From: Deefgea rivuli DSM 18356
GTDB taxonomy: Bacteria > Pseudomonadota > Gammaproteobacteria > Burkholderiales > Chitinibacteraceae
NCBI RefSeq assembly: GCF_000620145.1
Contig: NZ_JHVM01000008.1
Span: 296,521 to 360,520, forward strand
Direction: 5' to 3'
Length of the DNA stretch: 64,000 nucleotides
In this document: piece after piece, positions 1-8,844 of the stretch
How positions within the stretch are numbered: position 1 is the stretch's first letter
How the letters are laid out: each line of letters starts with the position of its first letter
Translations under genes and position numbers: made by a program
Notes under the pieces: model-generated
Told to the model about the DNA's origin: nothing
Database searches by the model: none
The model's input: the letters and a program-made list of their open reading frames with translations, nothing else

Positions 1-408
1 ACCACATACATCATGTGAAAGCGCTACGGGTAAAGTGAGTAAAATCTCATCTTCAACCAGTGCTTCAATATCCAGCTCCGGATCGATCAGAATGCCGTCG
101 AGGTCTTCGTCGAGCGCTTCGGCTTCGTCGATTTGTTCTTCGGTCACAAACTGCGTCAATACCGTTTCACTGTGGAGCTGCCAAGGCGCGCCTAAAAGGC
201 AACGCTGACAAATCAACTGCAAAGTGCCTTTCACTTCTAAATAAAGCCAAGGGCGCTGCAATTTATCTACACCACTTTCGATATGCCAGAATACTTCGCC
301 TGACGCATCGGCCAACAGGTCACTCAAACGTGAGAGCTGCGTAAGTGGGATAGAACCTTTAAGTTCTCGACCTTCTTGCGCAAATTCCGCGCTATGAATC
401 ACCGTCAT
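1..408 (-). CDS. yceD: YceD/DUF177 family protein (C-terminus outside window)
   Basis: The 136 codons visible read MTVIHSAEFAQEGRELKGSI at the start and contain the family's CQRC-type motif near residue 70, followed by a strongly acidic stretch (residues ~93-125) ending in the conserved LPVALSHD segment. YceD proteins are linked to 23S rRNA accumulation and normally precede rpmF (L32) and the fatty-acid genes plsX/fabH, which would lie to the left of position 1. The ATG at 408 has no evident Shine-Dalgarno sequence, but a near-consensus sigma-70 promoter sits 33 bases upstream of it. The gene is divergent from maf. The end is missing only because the window stops. Confidence 0.85.
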   Translation of the reverse strand, partial: MTVIHSAEFAQEGRELKGSIPLTQLSRLSDLLADASGEVFWHIESGVDKLQRPWLYLEVKGTLQLICQRCLLGAPWQLHSETVLTQFVTEEQIDEAEALDEDLDGILIDPELDIEALVEDEILLTLPVALSHDVCG

Positions 409-440
409 GTGGCTGCCGCGTAGAACCGGAAACCGCGCAT

Positions 441-468
441 GATATAATCGACCACTACCCGCTGTCAA
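441..468 (-). promoter_or_regulatory. sigma-70 promoter for yceD
   Basis: On the minus strand a perfect -35 (TTGACA, 463-468) is followed after 16 bases by TATATC (441-446). The predicted transcription start is about 25 bases upstream of the yceD ATG. The match is seen in the sequence; activity is inferred. Confidence 0.55.
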
Positions 469-503
469 AGTATTTTGCGCTTTTCAAACCATGGTAACCA
501 CGT

Positions 504-1109
504 ATGCAAACCCCTTCACTCCAAACTAATGCACCGCAACTCGTTCTGGCGTCTACATCGCTGTATCGAAAAGAACTTTTGTCTCGACTCGGCATTCCGT
601 TTATCACCGCCGCGCCCGACTTAGATGAATCGCCGCTGGCAGGCGAAACCGCCGCACAAACCAGCGAGCGCCTCGCGATTGCTAAGGCCAAAGTGCTGGC
701 GACGCAGTTTTCCAACAGCCTGATTATTGGTTCAGACCAAGTTGCGCTACTCAATGGCGAGCAGCTCGGAAAACCGGGCAACCATGAACGCGCCGTTCGG
801 CAGTTAACCGCGATGCGCGGACAAACGATCGCCTTTCATACTGCGCTGTGCCTTTACAATACGGCAACCGGCCACACGCAAAGCCACGTCGACATTACGG
901 CAGTGAGAATGCGCGATTACAGCGATGCGCAAATTGAAACCTATCTACAGCGCGAACAACCCTACAACTGCGCTGGCAGTGCTAAGACCGAAGGCTTAGG
1001 CATTGTGATGATCGCGGCGATTGAGGGCACGGATCCAGCAGCGATTATTGGCTTGCCGCTGATTGAATTGATTACGATGCTGGATGCGGAAGGTTTTTCT
1101 ATTTTATAA
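504..1109 (+). CDS. maf: Maf-family nucleoside triphosphate pyrophosphatase (YceF type)
   Basis: A cytoplasmic house-cleaning pyrophosphatase of 201 residues. It carries the family N-terminal motif (STSLYR, residues 17-22) for triphosphate binding, the GSDQ motif with the catalytic aspartate near residue 78, and the C-terminal YNCAGSAKTEGLG segment. YNCAGSAKTEG and the lack of an uptake-tyrosine type motif place it in the YceF (7-methyl-GTP preferring) branch rather than the YhdE (dTTP/UTP) branch; substrate is inferred from family. It is divergent from yceD, a pairing common in betaproteobacteria and gammaproteobacteria. Confidence 0.9.
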   Translation: MQTPSLQTNAPQLVLASTSLYRKELLSRLGIPFITAAPDLDESPLAGETAAQTSERLAIAKAKVLATQFSNSLIIGSDQVALLNGEQLGKPGNHERAVRQLTAMRGQTIAFHTALCLYNTATGHTQSHVDITAVRMRDYSDAQIETYLQREQPYNCAGSAKTEGLGIVMIAAIEGTDPAAIIGLPLIELITMLDAEGFSIL

Positions 1110-1130
1110 AGCATCACGAAACCAATAGAT

Positions 1131-1180
1131 GGGTATTTGAATATAACCCTTATTTAATAATGGCTAGATTAATATACCCT
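1131..1180. repeat. GGTAT-type intergenic hairpin, copy 1
   Basis: An imperfect palindrome starting GGGTATTTGA and ending AATATACCCT with an AT-rich centre (TTTAATAATGGCTA). It belongs to a family of ~50-bp elements with GGTAT/ATACC ends scattered through intergenic spaces of this window. Confidence 0.7.
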
Positions 1181-1238
1181 TCTTGAATAAAATCAAGCTA
1201 CGACGTCTTTTTACCGTACACACGTTTGGAACAAAACC

Positions 1239-1946
1239 ATGTCTGGAACGCTCTATCTTATTCCCGCCCCTATGGGTGGCGACACGCTCAACGATATTTT
1301 ACCGGCTGACGTGCTTGAAATCGCCAAACGCCTAACCTATTTCGTTGTCGAAAACGCAAAGACGACGCGCGCGCATCTGAAAATGTTCGGCACGCCGCAT
1401 GAATTGCGCAGCCTGCAAATGGATGAATTGTCCGAGCACACCAAAGACCATGAAGTGTTTGCGCTGCTCAAGCCGCTGCTGGATGGCATTGATGTCGGTT
1501 TGATGTCCGAAGCGGGCTGCCCTGGCGTGGCTGATCCTGGCGCGCGCTTAGTGCAATTGGCGCATCAACGCGGCATCAAAGTTGTGCCGCTGGTGGGGCC
1601 GTCGTCCTTGCTGCTGGCGCTGATGGCATCAGGCGCGAACGGGCAAAAATTCCGTTTTAATGGCTATTTGCCGTCGGACGCAGCTGGCCGCGTCGTCGCG
1701 ATTCGCCAACTGGAAGCCACTTCCGCCAAAGAAGCTCAAGCTGAGCTATTTATCGAAACGCCGTATCGCAATGGCGCACTATTTCAAGCACTGGTCGCGA
1801 CGCTAAAACCGAACACACGCCTGACTGTGGCTTGCGATATCACGCTAGTTAGCCAAGAAATTCTGACTTTAGAAGCTGCCCAATGGAAGAAAAAACCGGA
1901 ACCAAACATCCATAAACGGCCAACGGTTTTTATCATTCAGGCGTAA
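1239..1946 (+). CDS. SAM-dependent methyltransferase, RsmI-like (tetrapyrrole methylase fold)
   Basis: A 235-residue protein of the tetrapyrrole (corrin/porphyrin) methylase superfamily. It begins GTLYLIPAPMG, matching the N-terminal GTLYLVATPIG signature of RsmI, and has the loop SEAGCPGVADPGARLV (residues ~89-104) corresponding to the RsmI SDAGTPLISDPG motif, then VVPLVGPSSLLLALMASG. RsmI methylates 16S rRNA C1402; this protein is shorter (RsmI is ~280 residues) and lacks the C-terminal domain, so it is a paralogue whose substrate is unknown. A gene of this kind next to maf is common in betaproteobacteria. The ATG follows GGAACAAAACC. Confidence 0.8.
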   Translation: MSGTLYLIPAPMGGDTLNDILPADVLEIAKRLTYFVVENAKTTRAHLKMFGTPHELRSLQMDELSEHTKDHEVFALLKPLLDGIDVGLMSEAGCPGVADPGARLVQLAHQRGIKVVPLVGPSSLLLALMASGANGQKFRFNGYLPSDAAGRVVAIRQLEATSAKEAQAELFIETPYRNGALFQALVATLKPNTRLTVACDITLVSQEILTLEAAQWKKKPEPNIHKRPTVFIIQA

Positions 1947-2012
1947 TAGACTACGGCGGAAAATAGAGTCGTTCATTTCGGCTCTATTGACATCTTCGGC
2001 AATCAAATATCA

Positions 2013-2065
2013 TAGGTATATCATTACAAGCATTGATAAATAATAGCAACAAGGAAATACCTATA
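2013..2065. repeat. GGTAT-type intergenic hairpin, copy 2
   Basis: Starts TAGGTATATC and ends AAATACCTA, with the AT-rich core GATAAATAATAG. It overlaps the stop codon of the diguanylate cyclase/phosphodiesterase gene encoded on the minus strand only at its edge. Same family as copy 1. Confidence 0.6.
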
Positions 2066-2068
2066 ACA

Positions 2069-4690
2069 TCATGGCGCTGCAATCTGCTCTGGCGGCCCTG
2101 GACGGCCATAAAAATAGCCTTGAAACGCATCGCACCCCATTTGAGCCAATTTATCTCGCTGCGCAGCGGTTTCTACACCTTCGGCAATTACACGCAAATC
2201 CATGCTATGCCCCAGCGCAATAATCGTTTGCGCGATCATCGCATCATTCGGGTCTTGCAAAATATCCCGCACAAACGACATATCGATTTTTAACTGCTCC
2301 AGCGGCAGCCGCTTCAAATACAGTAATGAAGAATAACCAGTGCCAAAATCATCCAGCGCAAAACGCACCCCCACCGCTTTGAGCGCGTTCATTTTCTCGA
2401 TCACATCTTCGGCATCTCTGAGCAAAGTGCTTTCGGTCAGCTCCAATTTTAGCCGTAAAGGCTTGGCTCCCGTGCTCGCCAATATGCCTTTAAGCATTAC
2501 AACAAAGTCCGGCTGCGCGATCTGAAACGCACTGATATTCACCGCCAGCAACCAATTTTCGCTTTCTGCATGCTCGCTCCAGCGGCGTAACTGGCGGCAG
2601 GCTTGCTGCAGTACCCATTCCCCCAAGGGCACAATGATGCCGGTTTCTTCGGCCATTGGAATAAACACCGCTGGCGACACAATCCCCAGCCGTTCATGCC
2701 GCCAGCGCAGCAGTGCCTCAGCGCCAATGACGCGTCCGAAGAGATCGACCTGTACCTGATAATCCAGATAAAACTCCTCACGCGCCAACGCCTCGCGCAG
2801 GTTTTTCTCTAGCTCGGCCTGAATCGCCGCTGCAGCTTGCATTTCGGGGTCAAAAAAACAGGCGGTATTTCGCCCTGCCGCTTTGGCTTGATACATGGCC
2901 ACATCGGCTTTTTTGAGCAGTTCATCGATGGCATCTTGCTCGCCCTGAAACACCACAATCCCAATACTGGGCGTACTGCGGTGCACAATTTCATTCAAAG
3001 TATAGGGCGCACCGAGACTGGCTAAAATTTTATTCGCGATAGCTTTCGTTTGATTGGCCGCTTCAGACTCATAGATGCTCAGCGTTTCCAGCAGCACCAC
3101 AAATTCATCGCCGCCCAAACGCGCCACGCTATCGCTTTCACGCACGCAAGACAGCAAACGCGCCGATACTTGCTGCAATAAAATATCGCCAATATCGTGG
3201 CCATGCGAGTCATTGAGTTGCTTAAAATGATCCAAATCCAAAAACATCAGCGCACAAAAATAAGTACTGCGCGCCGATGCCACCATGGCTTTTTTAATTC
3301 TATCCATCAGCAGGCGACGATTAGGCAGGCCGGTGAGCGGATCATAAAAAGCCAAACGGTGAATCTCTTGTGTACGCTGATGATCCAAGGTTGCATCGCT
3401 CACCAAACCAATAAAAATGGCCTGTCCAGCGCGCATAATCTTAGAGACGGATAAACGCATAGGAAACAGGCTACCGTCTTTGCGCCGCCCTTCTACCTCG
3501 CGCGGAACTCCAATAATTCGCACCTCGCCCGAATCAAGATGATTGTGCAAATAGCCATCGTGATGGCTCGCATGCGGCTCGGGCATCAGCATAGCCACAT
3601 TGTTGCCCAGCACCTCATCGACCGCATAGCCAAAGATTCGGCAGGCGGCGCGATTAAACGTCTCGATCAAGCCACGTGCATTGATGGTAATCACACCATC
3701 GCCCATATTGTCGAGAATGGTTTGCGTGTGCTGAGCAGATTCAAGCTGCGCCAAACGATCTTGAGCCAGCTGCTTTTCGCTTAAATCATGCTCAATCATC
3801 AGTCCCAGCAAATAAGCGCCGCGTTTAATCGCCTGTAATTCATTCGGCCGCGGCTCACACGGATAACGATGGTAATTGGCAAACGTCCCCAGCACCCGCC
3901 CTTTGGTAGACAAAATCGGGATCGACCAGCATGAAGCTAGGCCATGCTCCAAAGCCAAGCTGGCAAAATGAGTCCAAAACGGATGGCTGGCAATATCCAC
4001 CACAATCGTGTCTTGCCCTGTACTGGCGGCATTCCCGCACGAGCCAACCCCCGCACCAATCGCAGTGCCGTCAATCTCCTGACAATAAGCACGCGGCAAA
4101 CTTGGCGCAACGCAATGCACCAAATGCTGCCCTGCTTCATCCAGCAATAAAACCGAGGCGATCACCTCGGGAAAAGTCGCCTCGAAACCGATCACAAATT
4201 GCTGCAAAATCTGCGGAAGCGGCACATCCGCCACCTGCAGCTTTAGCATTTCAAGCTCATGATCAATCTGCTGCTGAAATTGTTTTTGCTCTGTAATATC
4301 CAGCGTCGAGCCGATAATAAATAACGGTCGCCCCTGTGCATCAAATACCGGATTTTTAATTACATAACCAATCCGATTCTGCTGAAATTTCGCGCTCCAG
4401 AATGTCTCCTCATACGCCGCAGTCTGCTGACTAGCAAAAATTTCCTGATCTCGCCGCAAAAACCGCGCCCATTGCTCTGGCGGAAAAAACGAATAGATTT
4501 TTTCACCCTCAATCGACGCAAACGACACGCCCAAAGCGTCTTGGCAGGCTTTGTTCATCAGCAAAGCACGGCCTTGCGGATCTTTCACAAAGCATTGAAT
4601 CGGCAAGGTATCCAAAAAATCACGAAGGAAATTGAGATTTTCTGCTGCTAACTTTTGTAATGGCATCCAGAACGCTACCTGTTCAAGCAC
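2069..4690 (-). CDS. PAS-GAF-PAS-GGDEF-EAL cyclic-di-GMP turnover protein
   Basis: An 873-residue soluble signalling protein with no membrane segment. Order of domains: PAS (~25-140), GAF (~150-305), a second FixL-like PAS (~318-440), GGDEF (~445-605) and EAL (~620-868). The diguanylate cyclase signature GGDEF is intact at 526-530. The phosphodiesterase domain has EALLRW (E658), NIS, ELTES, DDFGTGYSS, KIDMSF, EGVET and QGYFYGRP, so all metal and catalytic positions look present and the EAL half should be active. The GGDEF may be catalytic or act as a GTP sensor. The two PAS domains and the GAF suggest control by a small ligand or redox/gas signal, but no diagnostic haem residue can be assigned. 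It is monocistronic and convergent with the RsmI-like gene. Confidence 0.92.
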   Translation of the reverse strand: MLEQVAFWMPLQKLAAENLNFLRDFLDTLPIQCFVKDPQGRALLMNKACQDALGVSFASIEGEKIYSFFPPEQWARFLRRDQEIFASQQTAAYEETFWSAKFQQNRIGYVIKNPVFDAQGRPLFIIGSTLDITEQKQFQQQIDHELEMLKLQVADVPLPQILQQFVIGFEATFPEVIASVLLLDEAGQHLVHCVAPSLPRAYCQEIDGTAIGAGVGSCGNAASTGQDTIVVDIASHPFWTHFASLALEHGLASCWSIPILSTKGRVLGTFANYHRYPCEPRPNELQAIKRGAYLLGLMIEHDLSEKQLAQDRLAQLESAQHTQTILDNMGDGVITINARGLIETFNRAACRIFGYAVDEVLGNNVAMLMPEPHASHHDGYLHNHLDSGEVRIIGVPREVEGRRKDGSLFPMRLSVSKIMRAGQAIFIGLVSDATLDHQRTQEIHRLAFYDPLTGLPNRRLLMDRIKKAMVASARSTYFCALMFLDLDHFKQLNDSHGHDIGDILLQQVSARLLSCVRESDSVARLGGDEFVVLLETLSIYESEAANQTKAIANKILASLGAPYTLNEIVHRSTPSIGIVVFQGEQDAIDELLKKADVAMYQAKAAGRNTACFFDPEMQAAAAIQAELEKNLREALAREEFYLDYQVQVDLFGRVIGAEALLRWRHERLGIVSPAVFIPMAEETGIIVPLGEWVLQQACRQLRRWSEHAESENWLLAVNISAFQIAQPDFVVMLKGILASTGAKPLRLKLELTESTLLRDAEDVIEKMNALKAVGVRFALDDFGTGYSSLLYLKRLPLEQLKIDMSFVRDILQDPNDAMIAQTIIALGHSMDLRVIAEGVETAAQRDKLAQMGCDAFQGYFYGRPGPPEQIAAP

Positions 4691-4905
4691 TACTCATTGA
4701 CGGTACTTTCAGAACAAAAACATCATGTCTATCGGCTCGCTCAAACCCACCGCCTAATCCGTATTAGGCAATACTTATCATGGTTGACGAGATCGCCAAA
4801 TGCAAAGCACGCAGCTCACTCATAAGGGCTTTTTAGCTAAGCACTGCCGTTGGTCGCCTCAAAGCAAAAACACGCCGTTTAAAGCATGCACTGTCAATAT
4901 TTACC

Positions 4906-4932
4906 TATTGATTCAATTGTTTATGCCGATAT
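4906..4932 (+). promoter_or_regulatory. sigma-28 (FliA) type promoter candidate
   Basis: TATTGATT (4906-4913), an 11-base spacer, then GCCGATAT (4925-4932). The flagellar sigma-28 consensus is TAAAGTTT-N11-GCCGATAA: the -10 matches 7 of 8 and the -35 matches 5 of 8, with exact spacing. It lies ~44 bases upstream of the start at 4976. Confidence 0.45.
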
Positions 4933-4975
4933 AAAGATACACAGCCGTTTTTTTATTGCTTGCAAGGTGATTATT

Positions 4976-5581
4976 ATGTCGCTCTCTATTAGCAGCACCA
5001 TCAGCACCACGACCCCCTCAGTCAACAGCGTCAAAAAAACCGCCAGCGACGCCAGCGCAGTCAAACCCGACAACGCCACTTCGCAAGACAAGGTGACCAT
5101 TAGCGAACAAGAAACCGAAGCGCTCACCTATAGCAAGCCACGGGCGCTACCAGAAAATCTATCGGCGATGCTGGCTGAATCAGATCGTAAAGTCGAAGAA
5201 TTGATGAGTATGCTGCGGCCATTGCTAGAGCAACAAGGTCTGACGATGGCTAAAGTGGTTCGTGGCGAGCAAAAACTCACCGTCGATCAAGGCACGATTG
5301 ATGCCGCTAAAGAAGCTATTTCTGAAGACGGCGAAATGGGCGTGAGAAAAGTATCCGAGCGTATTCTGAGCTTCGCCAAATTTGCCATGGGCAACGATCC
5401 TGCCCAACTGGGCAAAATCCGCGATGCAGTCGAATTAGGCTTCTCACAAGCCAAAGAAATACTCGGTGGCACGCTACCCGAAATCAGCCAAAAAACCTAC
5501 GACACCATCATGGCTGAATTTGATCGCTGGGAAACAGAAGGCATTCCGACTGGCGATACAGTGAGCCTAAAAAAAGAATAG
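4976..5581 (+). CDS. conserved hypothetical protein, DUF5610-like
   Basis: A 201-residue protein with no signal peptide. Residues 1-40 are low-complexity Ser/Thr-rich (SISSTISTTT...), followed by QDKVTISEQE, a motif frequent at the N-terminus of flagella-associated and DUF5610 proteins. The C-terminal part (GFSQAKEILGG...KTYDTIMAEFDRW, ~150-190) resembles the GF.EAK.IL..L......TY pattern of DUF5610. The start at 4976 is chosen because AAGGTG stands 7 bases upstream; an upstream in-frame ATG at 4886 lacks one and would precede the promoter. A sigma-28-like promoter just upstream suggests co-expression with motility genes. Function is unknown; the DUF assignment is from memory and tentative. 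Confidence 0.65.
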   Translation: MSLSISSTISTTTPSVNSVKKTASDASAVKPDNATSQDKVTISEQETEALTYSKPRALPENLSAMLAESDRKVEELMSMLRPLLEQQGLTMAKVVRGEQKLTVDQGTIDAAKEAISEDGEMGVRKVSERILSFAKFAMGNDPAQLGKIRDAVELGFSQAKEILGGTLPEISQKTYDTIMAEFDRWETEGIPTGDTVSLKKE

Positions 5582-5629
5582 GGTATTTAGATGCAATCCT
5601 TAGCTAATAAGCGCCACATCGATATACCA
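5581..5629. repeat. GGTAT-type intergenic hairpin, copy 3
   Basis: Begins GGGTATTTAG right at the stop codon of the preceding gene and ends GATATACCA; centre CTTAGCTAATAAGC. Weakly paired member of the dispersed family. Confidence 0.55.
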
Positions 5630-5717
5630 ACAAGTATTACTCCAGCACGCTTACCCCGCTGAGCGCAAGCTCATCGCTTGCATTCACCGCCTGTCTTAGT
5701 CACATAGCATTCCGCCC

Positions 5718-5758
5718 CACCTCGTCTTAACTGAACCATCGGACGCAAACGCGAGGTG
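5718..5758 (+). promoter_or_regulatory. possible RBS-masking hairpin before the CHAT gene
   Basis: CACCTCG (5718-5724) can pair with CGAGGTG (5752-5758), which contains the Shine-Dalgarno sequence of the CHAT gene. The 27-base loop is long, so this is a weak candidate for translational control. Confidence 0.25.
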
Positions 5759-5763
5759 AGGTG

Positions 5764-8700
5764 ATGACTCTGACCATTCGCTTGGCACAGCTTTTTTTAC
5801 TGCTGTTGCTGACTTGCATCGCACTGGCAGACGATGATTTCGCAACGGATGAAGATCCGGTCCGAATGAGCAGCAGCGTCGCCAAAAGCACCTTGGCGCA
5901 AACATTACCTAGCAACGCCAAACCCGCCGTCGAAATCGACTATTTAATCCGCCGCCAACAAGCCGCCTACGTGGCGGGTGACAGTCAGGCGCGCATTAGC
6001 GCGCTGCGCCGCTTAGTTGAACTCACCAGCAGCGACAGCCAACCTTCCCGCTATTTGGGCTACCTTGCCACCGAGGAATGGCGCAATGGCAATCAAAGCA
6101 CCGCGCTTGAACTGGGTGAAAAATTACTCAAAGATCCCGGCTATTCGGCCAATGCACGCGCGGGCTATGCAGCGATTTTAGGCCAGCATTATTTATCGAT
6201 GGGTAAAGATGCGAGCACGCTTTTGGCGCAAGCCGAACGTTTTAAACGCGAAGCCGCAGCGAGCGGAAAAACGAATGATGTCTTATTTATCTCGGCGCAA
6301 ATCGCCAGCCTGCGCTCCGCTATTTTGCGCCGCGAAGGCAATCTAGCAGCCGCCAATACTGAAATCCACGCGGCGCTGAATTTTGTGAACCAAGAAATCC
6401 AACGTGCGCGCAACATCACTAATCCCACGGATCGCAATGTCATCGCAGATCGCGCGCAACGCACGCGGGACGGCATTTTGCACATCATGATTCGGCAGCA
6501 AATTGCAGAAGGAAAAAATATCGAAGCAGAAGCCACCGCACGTTTAGGCATGAAAAACATCCAAACAGAGCAACGCGGCGGCGCCAATCAAGGCGATTGG
6601 TTGGGTCGCTTAGCGCAAGCCAAACTGGCCCAACGCCGCTACACCGAAGCGGCTGATTTAGCGCAACAAGCAATTATCTTGCTGCAAAAAAATCCAGAAG
6701 GCCAAAGTTCCAACTGGCTACTTAATGCCCAAATGACTTTATTGCAGTCTTATTTTGGCTTGGCGCAATGGCAAAACGCCGATCAGCTCGCCAGCCAAAT
6801 GCGCAGCGCCGCCAGCAATGATGAAGTCGCCCAAGCCCAGCTCGACAGCCCTATTTTGCGCGCCATTTTGGATTTGAATAACGATAGAGTCGATGCCGCG
6901 CTCAAAACCATCGATGCCTCAGTGCGCTACCGCGCGCGCAATTACGGCGAAAATCACATTGCAACGATCGAAGCCAAAGCCGTTCGCGCCATGGTGTATC
7001 AAGCCAAAAACGAGCAACGCAAAGCGCTCAATGATTATACCGATGTATTTAAAGCCATTTTCTCGCAAGAAACCTCGTTTGCCGATGCCGAGCCTGCCGG
7101 CCTACGCGGTAGCTATTTGCCACTGGCATTGCGCGCCTATTTGCAACTAGTGCAAAAGATCTATCAAGACAACGGCAATCGCCTGACTGACAGCGATTTA
7201 ATGAACGACAGTTTTCGCGTTGCCGATCGCTTACGTGCCAGCATTGTGCAACGCGCGCTCATCGATAGCGCGGCCAACCTCGCCGCCAGCACACCCGAAC
7301 TCGCCGCTTTAATCAGCAAGGAGCGGCAACAGCAAAGTGAGATGCGCGAAAAAATCCGCCAAATCACGCAATTGCTCGAAATCGACAAACAGCTCGATCA
7401 AGAACGGCGCGCCAAAGATCCCGCCAGCTACCCTGCCGCCGAAGAAAAAAAAGATAAAGAGCTCGCCAAACAACGCACCGAAGTCATCAATCTAAACCGC
7501 CAGCAAATCATCGACTTGACCAATCAACGTGGACAAACGCTCAAAGACATCGCGCAGCGTTTCCCTAATTACCAAGCGTTGATCAACCCCAAACCACCCA
7601 CACTCAACCAAATCGGCAAGCTGCTCCAAACTGGCGAATCACTGATCAGCATTTACCCCAGCGCATCCGGCACTTTGATTTGGTCTATCTCCGCTGACGG
7701 CAGCAAAGCCTTTCACTTTTCTAGTCTGAATGACGCGCAAATTCACCGCTTAGTGAGCCAACTACGCAGCACGCTTGATATTGGCGACTTGCCCAATCCA
7801 GCCGAAGCGCATTTTGACTTTGCCGCTAGCTTTCAGCTCTACCGTGAACTCATTGCGCCGGTACTGAATCGTAAAGGCGACAGTGTCACTTTCGCCATCA
7901 GCGGTGATTTGGCGCAAATCCCATTGGCGACACTGACCACGCAAGCCAGCAGCGACCTCAAGACCGCGCCGTGGCTGATTAAAGACATCGCGATCAATCA
8001 AATTGCATCCGTCGCCGCTTTTCAAGCGCTACGCAGCACGCCACACAGCACGGCCAGCCAAGCGTTTATTGGCTTTGGCGATCCGCTGTTTAAATTGCCC
8101 AGTAGCGTGGCGAGCAAACCCGCGAATGCAAAAAAATCCACGCCCAAAACCACGGCACTTGCAACTACGCCCACGGCGTCCAGCAAGCCTAATCCCGCCG
8201 TGCGCGCACTACTGCGCGCCAACCTCAATGAGGCAGCATTTGATTACGGTAAAGTCCCCGCGCTACCTGAAACCCGAGATGAAATTTTGGAGCTGGCCAA
8301 TCTACTCGGCGCAGACGTGAACCTTGATGTGTTCTTAGGCAGTGCCGCCAGCCGCAACAAGGTCATGACCAGCCCATTACTTAACTACCGTATTGCCGCC
8401 TTTGCCACACATGGACTAAAGCCTGGCGATATACCCCTATTATCTCGTCCAGCACTCGCGCTTGCGGCAAATAACAATCCACAAGACTCGCCCTTATTAA
8501 CGCTCGACGATGTGCTCACGCTGAAACTCAATGCCGATTGGGTGATTTTATCGGCATGCAATACCGCATCGAATGATGGCCGCGCCGAAGAAGCGTTTTC
8601 TGGATTAACGCGGGGTTTTTACTTTGCTGGCGCACGCGCCGTGCTGGCAACCCAATGGGCGGTTGAAACGCAATCAGCCAAACTGCTGGTCACTGGCACG

Positions 8701-8841
8701 CTGCGCCACTACAGCAGCAATCCCAAACTGAGCCGAGCGGCGAGCTTGCGCTTAGGACAGCTGGATTTGATCGGCAACAGCCAATTTCAGCATCCCTTCT
8801 TTTGGGCTGCGTATGTGACATCCGGCGATCCGGGAAGATAA
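5764..8841 (+). CDS. exported CHAT-domain protein with TPR repeats
   Basis: A 1025-residue protein with an N-terminal signal peptide (hydrophobic LFLLLLLTCIALA, likely cleavage before DDDFA), so it should act outside the cytoplasmic membrane. Residues ~40-480 are helical TPR-type repeats, ~500-590 a charged coiled-coil-like region (QQQSEMREKIRQITQLLEI onward), and ~610-1025 a CHAT domain. CHAT is a caspase/separase-fold peptidase family; its His/Cys dyad is present as ATHG (His883) and LSACNTA (Cys932), followed by GLTRGFYFAGARAVLATQW. It should therefore be a competent peptidase; substrate unknown. It is the first gene of an operon with the cyclase gene (3-base gap) and a FecR-like gene. ATG at 5764 is preferred over GTG at 5761 because GAGGTGAGG lies just upstream. 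Confidence 0.88.
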   Translation: MTLTIRLAQLFLLLLLTCIALADDDFATDEDPVRMSSSVAKSTLAQTLPSNAKPAVEIDYLIRRQQAAYVAGDSQARISALRRLVELTSSDSQPSRYLGYLATEEWRNGNQSTALELGEKLLKDPGYSANARAGYAAILGQHYLSMGKDASTLLAQAERFKREAAASGKTNDVLFISAQIASLRSAILRREGNLAAANTEIHAALNFVNQEIQRARNITNPTDRNVIADRAQRTRDGILHIMIRQQIAEGKNIEAEATARLGMKNIQTEQRGGANQGDWLGRLAQAKLAQRRYTEAADLAQQAIILLQKNPEGQSSNWLLNAQMTLLQSYFGLAQWQNADQLASQMRSAASNDEVAQAQLDSPILRAILDLNNDRVDAALKTIDASVRYRARNYGENHIATIEAKAVRAMVYQAKNEQRKALNDYTDVFKAIFSQETSFADAEPAGLRGSYLPLALRAYLQLVQKIYQDNGNRLTDSDLMNDSFRVADRLRASIVQRALIDSAANLAASTPELAALISKERQQQSEMREKIRQITQLLEIDKQLDQERRAKDPASYPAAEEKKDKELAKQRTEVINLNRQQIIDLTNQRGQTLKDIAQRFPNYQALINPKPPTLNQIGKLLQTGESLISIYPSASGTLIWSISADGSKAFHFSSLNDAQIHRLVSQLRSTLDIGDLPNPAEAHFDFAASFQLYRELIAPVLNRKGDSVTFAISGDLAQIPLATLTTQASSDLKTAPWLIKDIAINQIASVAAFQALRSTPHSTASQAFIGFGDPLFKLPSSVASKPANAKKSTPKTTALATTPTASSKPNPAVRALLRANLNEAAFDYGKVPALPETRDEILELANLLGADVNLDVFLGSAASRNKVMTSPLLNYRIAAFATHGLKPGDIPLLSRPALALAANNNPQDSPLLTLDDVLTLKLNADWVILSACNTASNDGRAEEAFSGLTRGFYFAGARAVLATQWAVETQSAKLLVTGTLRHYSSNPKLSRAASLRLGQLDLIGNSQFQHPFFWAAYVTSGDPGR

Positions 8842-8844
8842 TCC

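Noticed and set aside
60..344. 94-residue open frame on the plus strand at the left edge
   Set aside because: It is antisense to yceD, whose minus-strand product matches DUF177 throughout.
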